Source of the DNA: Acidobacteriota bacterium
Lineage (GTDB): Bacteria; Acidobacteriota; Terriglobia; Bryobacterales; Bryobacteraceae
NCBI GenBank assembly: GCA_018268875.1
Contig: JAFDVT010000205.1
Span: forward strand, 1-5,691
Direction: 5' to 3'
DNA: 5,691 nucleotides
Position 1 is the first letter of the stretch, and the number at the start of each line of letters is the position of its first letter. A program made the translations under genes and the position numbers. The notes beneath the pieces were generated by a model that ran no database searches, had not been told where the DNA came from, and saw only the letters and a list, made by a program, of their open reading frames with translations. This document shows positions 1 through 4,990 of this stretch, one piece after another.

Positions 1-951
1 GATCGCAGCCGCGGCGAGGAAGTACCGCACGATGCCGTCGCGATCCGCGCGCCGTACAAAGTTGCGATAGTAGTGCGCAACTGCGGGAATCACGCCCGCT
101 GCCCCGTTGGTGGGCGCCGTCACCACGCGACCGCCCGCGGCATTTTCTTCATTCACCGCAATCGCGTACAGGTTCACCCAGTCCATCGCGGTCAGGGGAT
201 CGTCGCGGTGCTCCATCGTCGCCAGTTCGAGCTTCCGTTTCAGACCCGCGGCCCGGCGTTGGACGTGCAATCCGCCCGGCAACTCGCCACGCGCTCCCAG
301 ACCCCGTTCCGTGCATTCCTGCATCACCCGCCAGATGCGCAGGATGCCATCGATCACAAACGCCCGGTGGAGCCATGCCGACTCATTGGCCAGCATCAGT
401 TCGGCAACCGTCATCGAGTTCGCGCGGCATTGCTCCAGCAGCTCCGCCCCTGACCGAAATGGGTACGGCGCCGCCGGCCGCTCGTCGGGAACTCCGTTGC
501 GCAGCTCCTCTTCATCCACCACAAATCCGCCACCGATTGAAAAAAAGATCTTCGACGACAGTTCGCGCCCGTCCATGTCGTAGGCCGTGAACCGCATGCC
601 GTTCGGATGCCCGGGCAACACCAGATCGGCGTTGTAGACGATGTCGCGCTCTTCGTCGAACGCCATCTCGCCGATCCGCCCGGATTGCCGAATGGCCGCG
701 ACCATCGCATCGATGTTCGCCGGTTCAATCGTATCGGGAGCCTCGCCGGCCAGGCCCAGCAGGATGGCGCGGTCGGTGCCGTGCCCTTTTCCGGTCAGCG
801 CCAGCGACCCGTACAGTTCGGTGCGAATGCGGGCAACTCGACGAAGCGGAAGCCGGTCAGAGAACCGTTTGGCAGCCCGCATCGGACCCACGGTATGCGA
901 ACTGGAAGGTCCGATCCCGATCTTGAAAAGGTCGAACAGGCTGGTTCTCAT
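1..951 (-). CDS. sdaA: L-serine dehydratase (L-serine ammonia-lyase), iron-sulfur type; C-terminus cut off by the window edge
   Basis: Converts L-serine to pyruvate and ammonia in the cytoplasm; the family uses a [4Fe-4S] cluster rather than PLP. Reading the minus strand from the ATG at 951-949 gives 317 uninterrupted codons running off the left edge. The start MRTSLFDLFKIGIGPSSSHT is the family hallmark (SSSHT at residues 16-20, GPM at 22-24). Next come GHGTDRA near residues 56-62 and the boundary between the N-terminal beta domain and the catalytic alpha domain near residues 160-170. The run EENAAGGRVVTAPTNGAAG ends at residue 286, with TAPTNGAAG at 278-286, the conserved substrate-site loop. 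Single-chain enzymes are about 450-460 residues, so roughly 140 residues are missing, including the region where the cluster cysteines normally lie; cluster integrity cannot be judged. No clear Shine-Dalgarno precedes the ATG (upstream bases aaatccggcc). The gene is divergent from the MetE-like gene across 44 bases. The family call is very secure; the symbol sdaA is by family, not by orthology. Confidence 0.95.
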   Translation of the reverse strand, partial: MRTSLFDLFKIGIGPSSSHTVGPMRAAKRFSDRLPLRRVARIRTELYGSLALTGKGHGTDRAILLGLAGEAPDTIEPANIDAMVAAIRQSGRIGEMAFDEERDIVYNADLVLPGHPNGMRFTAYDMDGRELSSKIFFSIGGGFVVDEEELRNGVPDERPAAPYPFRSGAELLEQCRANSMTVAELMLANESAWLHRAFVIDGILRIWRVMQECTERGLGARGELPGGLHVQRRAAGLKRKLELATMEHRDDPLTAMDWVNLYAIAVNEENAAGGRVVTAPTNGAAGVIPAVAHYYRNFVRRADRDGIVRYFLAAAAI

Positions 952-995
952 GGCCGGATTTGTAGCGTAATGGTAGCATTCGCATATCCATCGAA
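952..995. promoter_or_regulatory. Divergent intergenic region with an interrupted dyad; probable shared control region
   Basis: This 44-base gap is the only space upstream of both the serine dehydratase (leftward) and the MetE-like gene (rightward), so it must hold or adjoin both sets of control signals. It contains an inverted repeat: GCG-t-AATG at 965-972 faces CATTCGC at 977-983 around the tetraloop gtag, with one bulged T. An outer GGAT (956-959) faces ATCC (986-989). About 11 base pairs match over 34 bases. No strong sigma-70 boxes are present. The best rightward candidate is TTGAAA at 923-928 with TCTCAT at 946-951 (17-base spacing), lying inside the serine dehydratase coding region, and it is weak. 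Whether the dyad is an operator, an RNA hairpin or chance is open. Confidence 0.35.
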
Positions 996-2015
996 ATGGC
1001 TGATAAACCACGCATCCAGACAACTACCGTAGGCTCCTACCCGATCCCCGATTGGCTCGCGGCTCTTCCCAGCGAATCGGCCCGCCTCGACGCGACGCGC
1101 GTCGTTTTCGACATCCAGAAACAGGCCGGTATTGACCTACCCACCGACGGCGAATTGTACCGCTTTGACGTAAACCACCCCGACACCAACGGCATGATCG
1201 AGTACTTCATCAAGCCGATGGCCGGTATCCGCACCGCGCTCGGACGAACCGAACTCGAAGCCTTCATGCAGAAGGAAACGATGAAGTTCCGCCGCAAGCC
1301 CGCCGGTGTCGTCGAAGGACCAATCGCCGAAGGTTCCTTGAACCTGCTTGCCGACTGCGAGGCCGCCGCCTCCGTCGCCCAGGGCGATTTCAAATTCACC
1401 GTCACCAGCCCTTACATGCTGGCCCGGACTCTGCTCGACAACTTCTATCACGACTTTGAATCTTTGATCATGGCCGTGGCCGAGGTTCTGGCCGCCCAGG
1501 TGAAGGACCTCCCCTGCGCCTGCGTCCAAATCGACGAAGCCAACATCCCCGGCAACCCCGACGACGCGCAACTGGCCGCCCAGGCCATGAACGTCGTGCT
1601 GGACCGCATCGACAAGAAGAAGTCGCAGCGCGCCGTTCACCTCTGCTTCGGCAACTACGGCGGGCAGACCATTCAAAAAGGTGAGTGGAAAAAGCTCACC
1701 AACTTCCTGAACACGATCAACGTCGATCATCTGGTGCTGGAACTCGCGCACCGGCCCGTGCAGGACCTGGATGCGCTCAAGGATGTGAACGACAAGATCG
1801 GCATCGGCATCGGCGTGGTGGACGTCAAGGTGAACCACGTGGAAACCGCTGACGAGGTCGCCTCGCGCATCGAAACGGCCGAAAAGATCCTGGGTAAGAA
1901 CCGCGTCACCTGGATCCACCCGGATTGCGGCTTCTGGATGCTCAAGCGTTCCGTCGCCGACCGCAAGATGGCTGCTCTCACGGCCGGCCGCAACAAGTAC
2001 CTCGGAATCGCTTAG
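996..2015 (+). CDS. MetE-like (cobalamin-independent methionine synthase catalytic-domain family) methyl/alkyl transferase, 339 aa
   Basis: Probably a zinc-dependent cytoplasmic enzyme that activates a thiol and transfers a methyl or alkyl group to it. It matches only the C-terminal barrel of MetE; E. coli MetE is about 750 residues and has an extra N-terminal half. Visible family signatures: TTVGSYP at residues 10-16 (MetE: IGS, homocysteine binding), VQIDE at 177-181, H215-L-C217 in VHLCFGN, E249 in LVLEL, and C311 in HPDCGF. H215, C217, E249 and C311 correspond to the four zinc-site residues His/Cys/Glu/Cys. The MetE proton-donor His lies in 'YDIH'; here the aligned stretch is VDVK, with Lys278. 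The substrate therefore may not be homocysteine with methyltetrahydrofolate. ATG 996 is the first start after an in-frame TAG at 963-965. No Shine-Dalgarno is evident. The stop overlaps the next gene's stop by four bases. Annotation pipelines would probably call it methionine synthase II or 5-methyltetrahydropteroyltriglutamate-homocysteine methyltransferase; I hold the fold firmly and the reaction loosely. Confidence 0.88.
   Translation: MADKPRIQTTTVGSYPIPDWLAALPSESARLDATRVVFDIQKQAGIDLPTDGELYRFDVNHPDTNGMIEYFIKPMAGIRTALGRTELEAFMQKETMKFRRKPAGVVEGPIAEGSLNLLADCEAAASVAQGDFKFTVTSPYMLARTLLDNFYHDFESLIMAVAEVLAAQVKDLPCACVQIDEANIPGNPDDAQLAAQAMNVVLDRIDKKKSQRAVHLCFGNYGGQTIQKGEWKKLTNFLNTINVDHLVLELAHRPVQDLDALKDVNDKIGIGIGVVDVKVNHVETADEVASRIETAEKILGKNRVTWIHPDCGFWMLKRSVADRKMAALTAGRNKYLGIA
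2012..2015. other. Interlocked convergent stop codons (TTAG overlap)
   Basis: The plus-strand MetE-like gene ends with TAG at 2013-2015, and the minus-strand AIM24 gene ends with TAA read from 2014 to 2012. The coding regions therefore overlap by four bases. No intrinsic terminator fits between them, so each transcript must run at least some way into the antisense of the other gene or stop by another mechanism. Confidence 0.9.
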
Positions 2016-2908
2016 TCGTCGCTCGAAAAGATCCCCGTAATCGCTCCCAGCGGACTGCGTTCGTCTCCACCGGAGGCGCCGCCCATGGGAGCGATTTCGC
2101 GGCGCAACTTGGCGAGCGTCATGCTCTGCACGATCACCTTGCCGGGACCAGTCAAGGTCGCCAAGAACAATCCCTCGCCACCGAAGATCGCCGTCTTGAT
2201 CCCGCCCACGTACTCGATGTCGTACTGTACGCTCGGGTCGAACGCCACAATACAGCCGGTGTCTACCTGCAGTTGTTCACCGGGGCGCAGCGTGAACTCC
2301 ACAAAGTCGCCGCCCGCGTGAACAAAGGCCATGCCAGGCCCTGTCAGACGCTGCAGGATGAATCCTTCGCCGCCGAAGAACCCCGCCCCAAGACGCTTGG
2401 TAAACGCGATGTCCAACTGCACGGTGTTTTGCGCGCACAGGAACCCATCGCGCTGCACCATCACCTGTTGACCCGGCGCCAGGTCGAACGCCTGGATGCG
2501 CCCGGGGTACGAGCCCGCAAAACCGACTTCGGAATCGCTGCCGGCGCGGAAATAGGTGAAAAACAGCGATTCGCCCATCAGCTTGCGCTTCACCGCTCCC
2601 CAGATCTTTTCGCCGACGGTGTTGCCGCTCATGCGCGTTTCCCAATACACGGCGGGGAACTTGTACAGCATCTTGCCCGCTTCGGCAAACAGTTCCTGCC
2701 CGGCCTTCAGCGAGATCCGCACCACCTGCAGATTGTCGCCCTGGATCTTGTATTCGAGCGGCGTCGCGGCCGCCCGCTGCGGCGCCTGATAGCCGGGAAA
2801 CGGTGGTGGAGGGACGCCGGGTCCCGGGGAGGAAATTGCATTTCCACAATTGGGGCAAAAACGGCTGCCGTCAGCCAACCCGGTTCCGCACTTCGTGCAA
2901 TAGATCAT
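2012..2908 (-). CDS. AIM24/DUF124 (TIGR00266-type) family protein with N-terminal zinc ribbon, 298 aa
   Basis: The molecular function of this family in bacteria is not established. Starting at the ATG at 2908-2906, residues 3-22 form a zinc ribbon: YCTKCG (Cys4, Cys7) and FCPNCG (Cys18, Cys21). A Pro/Gly-rich linker follows (about 27-40, including VPPPPFPGY), then an AIM24 beta-sandwich domain from about residue 50 to 275. The domain is recognised by its repeated pattern FGGEG at 178-182 and 242-246, each followed by TGPG at 189-192 and 253-256; the 64-residue period in both pairs fits the internal duplication of this fold. The tail (about 270-298) is Gly/Ser-rich and ends acidic, FSSDD. There is no signal peptide or membrane segment, so it is probably cytoplasmic. 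Shine-Dalgarno is weak (ggtaacgaa before ATG). The gene is divergent from the secreted protein gene by 27 bases and convergent with the MetE-like gene. Family confidence is high; the role is unknown. Confidence 0.92.
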   Translation of the reverse strand: MIYCTKCGTGLADGSRFCPNCGNAISSPGPGVPPPPFPGYQAPQRAAATPLEYKIQGDNLQVVRISLKAGQELFAEAGKMLYKFPAVYWETRMSGNTVGEKIWGAVKRKLMGESLFFTYFRAGSDSEVGFAGSYPGRIQAFDLAPGQQVMVQRDGFLCAQNTVQLDIAFTKRLGAGFFGGEGFILQRLTGPGMAFVHAGGDFVEFTLRPGEQLQVDTGCIVAFDPSVQYDIEYVGGIKTAIFGGEGLFLATLTGPGKVIVQSMTLAKLRREIAPMGGASGGDERSPLGAITGIFSSDD

Positions 2909-2935
2909 TTCGTTACCAGTTTAAAATGAGGGCAG
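2909..2935. promoter_or_regulatory. Short divergent gap with AT-rich TTTAAAAT block; possible overlapping promoters
   Basis: Only 27 bases separate the start codons of the AIM24 gene (leftward) and the secreted protein gene (rightward). The AT-rich block TTTAAAAT at 2920-2927 stands out in GC-rich surroundings. TAAAAT at 2922-2927 matches the -10 consensus at five of six positions on the plus strand, and TAAACT (complement of 2918-2923) matches at four of six on the minus strand. I see no matching -35 box on either side. If TAAAAT is a real -10, transcription would begin at about 2934, almost at the ATG at 2936. Confidence 0.25.
2928..2932 (+). promoter_or_regulatory. Possible ribosome binding site (GAGGG) for the secreted protein gene
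   Basis: GAGGG lies three bases before the ATG at 2936. It is the only purine-rich Shine-Dalgarno-like element before any start in the window. The spacing is shorter than usual, so it may be weak. It supports the 2936 start, as does the signal peptide that begins there. Confidence 0.4.
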
Positions 2936-3007
2936 ATGATCCCTCGGTCTTTGATACGCCTGGCAGCGGCGGTTTGTTCCGGGTTGCTGGCCTTTCCGGC
3001 GAACGCC
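2936..3007 (+). other. Predicted Sec signal peptide of the secreted protein
   Basis: Residues 1-24 (MIPRSLIRLA, then a hydrophobic stretch ending in PANA) carry two Arg, a hydrophobic core of about 12 residues and an A-x-A motif at 22-24, with cleavage expected before Lys25. Cys14 and Cys31 are not in a lipobox context: the residue before Cys14 is Val, and Pro occupies position -3 of Cys31. A lipoprotein signal is therefore unlikely. Confidence 0.75.
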
Positions 3008-4990
3008 AAGTCTTTACCGGTGGGTTGCGGCACTGACCCTTCGCCCGCCCGCCGCGCCGAACGCCGTTACCTGTATGAAAGAGCCCAGTGGAACCGGTTG
3101 ACCTCCAGCGCTTCCGCGTTTTCGCTCGCGCCACGGCCGGAAACCGGGGAAAGCAGCATGGACCTGGGCGCGGGCATCGCCGTGATCGACGATTCGAACG
3201 GCGTTCGTGTCCGGCAGAATACGTTCAACCTCAATGGACGGCGCGTCGTATTTGCCCCGGCGACCGCGGACGCTTCCGCCTACCGGTTCACCGCGTCGAA
3301 CGACAACGGTTATGACACGGGTGCCGCCACCGCGGGCACGGCCATCGAGAACCTGGACGACGACGACTCCCGCCGCGTGAACCTTCCGTTCGACTTTCCG
3401 TTCTACGGCAAGACCTACCGTTCCGTGTTCGTCAACTCTGACGGCAACCTCACGTTCGAGCAAGGAGACAGCGCCTCCAGCGACCGCAGCCTAAGCCGTA
3501 TCGCCGCTGGTTCTCCGCGCATCGCCGCGTTCTTCGCCGATCTCAACCCCATGGACTCGGTCGAAGGCGTCCGCGTGTTTGCCGACCCGGAACGCGTGGT
3601 GATCAGTTGGGTGGCGGTTCCGTTTTACGGCACGCTGCGCCGCCAGACCTTTCAGATCGAACTGCGTCCCGACGGGCAGGTGGCGCTGGCCTATGCGCTC
3701 AACCAGATTCTGACCGACGACGTTGTGACAGGCATCAGTCCCGGAGGATTGATCGGGGACACCGCGTTGGTCCCGTTGAGCGGCGGCGGTGGCGATCAAG
3801 TGTTTTCGTCGGGCATTGCCGAGGTGTTTTCCAGCCGCGAAACCTACGACATTCCGCGCGCCCTGCAGCGGTTTTACGCCACCCATGAAGACGCCTACGA
3901 CAACATCTTCGTGTTCAACGCGCTGGGTATGGAACCGTCCTACTGTCCCACGGCGATCGCCTGCACGGACGTGGTTCGCAACGCCGTCACCGGCTACGGG
4001 CGGCCAGTGTTGGACGATGGCGCAATCTATGGTTCGCCCAGCCGGTTGGAAGCCGTGATCGACATGGGTTCGGTGGACGGCTACCCCGACAACCCCTACC
4101 AGGAACATCCGCTCCGGCTGGGAACCGGCGATACGGGCCTGAACATTTTCGGGCACGAAGCGTCGCACCGCTTTTTGGCGTGGGTATCGCCACGCAACAG
4201 CGCCGGAACGCAAATTCTTCTGGGCAGGCAGGGCGCGCACTGGAACTTCAACTTCAATTCCGAAGGGTCGCTGGTCGAAGGCAACCGCATCCAGGACCTT
4301 GGCGAAGGGGCGAACCCGCGGTTCGTTTCGGTGGGGGCCGGCGAACGCGTAGCGCCGTTCGATCAGTACTTCTTCGGATGGCGCGACGCCGCCACCGTGC
4401 CGCCATCGTTCGTGGTGCTGAACTCCAGCGTGACGAACACTTCCGCCGCGCCCAGGCCCGGCGCCCGCTTCAACGGCGTTCGCCGCGACGTGGACCTGCA
4501 GGAGCTCATCGACGCGGCTGGCGGACCTCGCTATCCCGACTATCAGATCGCGCCGCGCAATTACCGCTGGGCGATCCTGGTAATCGTGCCGCAGGGTTCG
4601 GCGCTCGCGCCGGCCGCGGCCTCGCGCCTCGAACGGTACCGCGCGGCGTTACCGGAATTCTGGGCCTATGCGTCGGAAGGAAATTCGCAGATTGAGACGC
4701 GGTTCCGCCGTCAGTTGGACGTGTCGTTCGCCCCGTTCCAGGAGCTTTCGGCGCGCACCACCACCTCGGCCAGCATCCGCATCGCCAAGCCGCATACGGA
4801 AGACCTGCGCTTTACGCTCGAAGGACTCGGCGGGCCGCACGTGAAGGTCCCGGCCGAGGTGGTTCTGCCAGCCGGATCGACAACGGTGACCTTCGAAATG
4901 GAATCGCTCGATCCGGGCTACCAGTTCCTGACAGTGCGGCCATCCGACGACCGTTGGGAAACGCGTTACACGCGCATTCGTGTGAATTAG
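2936..4990 (+). CDS. Secreted multidomain protein: nidogen-like region, HEASH (zincin-type) motif, Ig-like C-terminus, 684 aa
   Basis: I do not recognise a named family over the full length. Residues 1-24 look like a Sec signal peptide: Arg in the n-region, hydrophobic core LAAAVCSGLLAF, and A22-N23-A24 before the cut. About 140-280 resemble a nidogen (NIDO)-like beta domain: LPFDFPFYGKTYRSVFVNSD, then IAAFFADLNP, VVISWVAVPF and FQIELRPDGQVALAY. About 300-490 form a possible peptidase-like region: H407-E-A-S-H411 after a hydrophobic GLNIF, then GRQGAHW (H435), NSEGSLVEGN (E443, E448) and FDQYFFGW near 475-482 followed by VPPSF. HExxH is the zinc-binding pattern of zincins, but the third ligand is not obvious. 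Cys337 and Cys343 could form a disulfide. About 600-684 are beta-rich and Ig/Calx-beta-like (VPAEVVLPAGSTTVTFEM). The gene ends with tandem stops TAG TAA. It probably acts outside the cytoplasm; peptidase activity is inference. Confidence 0.85.
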   Translation: MIPRSLIRLAAAVCSGLLAFPANAKSLPVGCGTDPSPARRAERRYLYERAQWNRLTSSASAFSLAPRPETGESSMDLGAGIAVIDDSNGVRVRQNTFNLNGRRVVFAPATADASAYRFTASNDNGYDTGAATAGTAIENLDDDDSRRVNLPFDFPFYGKTYRSVFVNSDGNLTFEQGDSASSDRSLSRIAAGSPRIAAFFADLNPMDSVEGVRVFADPERVVISWVAVPFYGTLRRQTFQIELRPDGQVALAYALNQILTDDVVTGISPGGLIGDTALVPLSGGGGDQVFSSGIAEVFSSRETYDIPRALQRFYATHEDAYDNIFVFNALGMEPSYCPTAIACTDVVRNAVTGYGRPVLDDGAIYGSPSRLEAVIDMGSVDGYPDNPYQEHPLRLGTGDTGLNIFGHEASHRFLAWVSPRNSAGTQILLGRQGAHWNFNFNSEGSLVEGNRIQDLGEGANPRFVSVGAGERVAPFDQYFFGWRDAATVPPSFVVLNSSVTNTSAAPRPGARFNGVRRDVDLQELIDAAGGPRYPDYQIAPRNYRWAILVIVPQGSALAPAAASRLERYRAALPEFWAYASEGNSQIETRFRRQLDVSFAPFQELSARTTTSASIRIAKPHTEDLRFTLEGLGGPHVKVPAEVVLPAGSTTVTFEMESLDPGYQFLTVRPSDDRWETRYTRIRVN
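4966..4985. repeat. Small inverted repeat at the 3' end of the secreted protein gene; not a convincing terminator
   Basis: TTACACG (4966-4972) and CGTGTGA (4979-4985) pair over seven positions, one of them a T-G wobble, around a six-base loop. It lies in the last codons before the stop. No T-run follows on the plus strand and only a TTT on the minus strand, so it does not meet the usual intrinsic-terminator pattern. It is recorded because no better terminator exists at this convergent junction. Confidence 0.3.
4987..4990. other. Second interlocked convergent stop pair (TTAG overlap) inside a palindrome
   Basis: The secreted protein gene ends with TAG at 4988-4990, and the permease gene ends with TAA read from 4989 to 4987, again a four-base overlap. 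The stops sit inside AATTAGTAATT (4985-4995), a perfect 11-base palindrome around a central G. On the plus strand it also gives an immediate second in-frame stop, TAA, at 4991-4993. Confidence 0.9.

Noticed and set aside
1..4. GATC at the exact left edge, as a possible cloning junction
   Set aside because: GATC is frequent by chance and the serine dehydratase frame is intact up to the edge; nothing else suggests a clone boundary.
107..583. 158-codon open frame on the plus strand
   Set aside because: It is antisense to the conserved catalytic region of L-serine dehydratase, and its Ser/Arg-rich composition is typical of a shadow frame.
923..951. TTGAAA ... TCTCAT as a sigma-70 promoter for the MetE-like gene
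   Set aside because: Spacing is right (17 bases) but the -10 matches only four of six positions and the boxes lie within conserved serine dehydratase codons. Too weak to list as a feature by itself.
1137..1919. 260-codon open frame on the minus strand
   Set aside because: It is antisense to the MetE-like gene, whose motifs (zinc ligands, VQIDE, HPDCGF) are clear. The minus translation is His/Val/Asp-rich with no recognisable domain, as expected for a shadow in GC-rich DNA.
1981..1990. CGGCCGGCCG palindrome near the end of the MetE-like gene, considered as terminator or site
   Set aside because: It has no loop and no T-run and encodes ordinary residues (Ala-Gly-Arg) in frame. Such GC palindromes are common at this base composition.
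2041..2053. Short hairpin CGCT-ccc-AGCG downstream of the MetE-like stop
   Set aside because: The stem is only four to five pairs with a three-base loop and no T-run, and it lies inside the AIM24 coding region; not a credible terminator.
1925..2929. 334-codon open frame on the plus strand
   Set aside because: It covers the antisense of the AIM24 gene and starts inside the MetE-like gene. Its Arg/His-rich translation has no family features, while the minus strand gives a zinc ribbon and AIM24 domain.
2975..3028. Lipoprotein signal at Cys14 or Cys31 of the secreted protein
   Set aside because: Neither cysteine has a lipobox; the A-N-A cleavage motif at 22-24 fits signal peptidase I better.
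3491..4240. 249-codon open frame on the minus strand
   Set aside because: It is antisense to the secreted protein's NIDO-like and HEASH regions, has no start signal and no recognisable domain.
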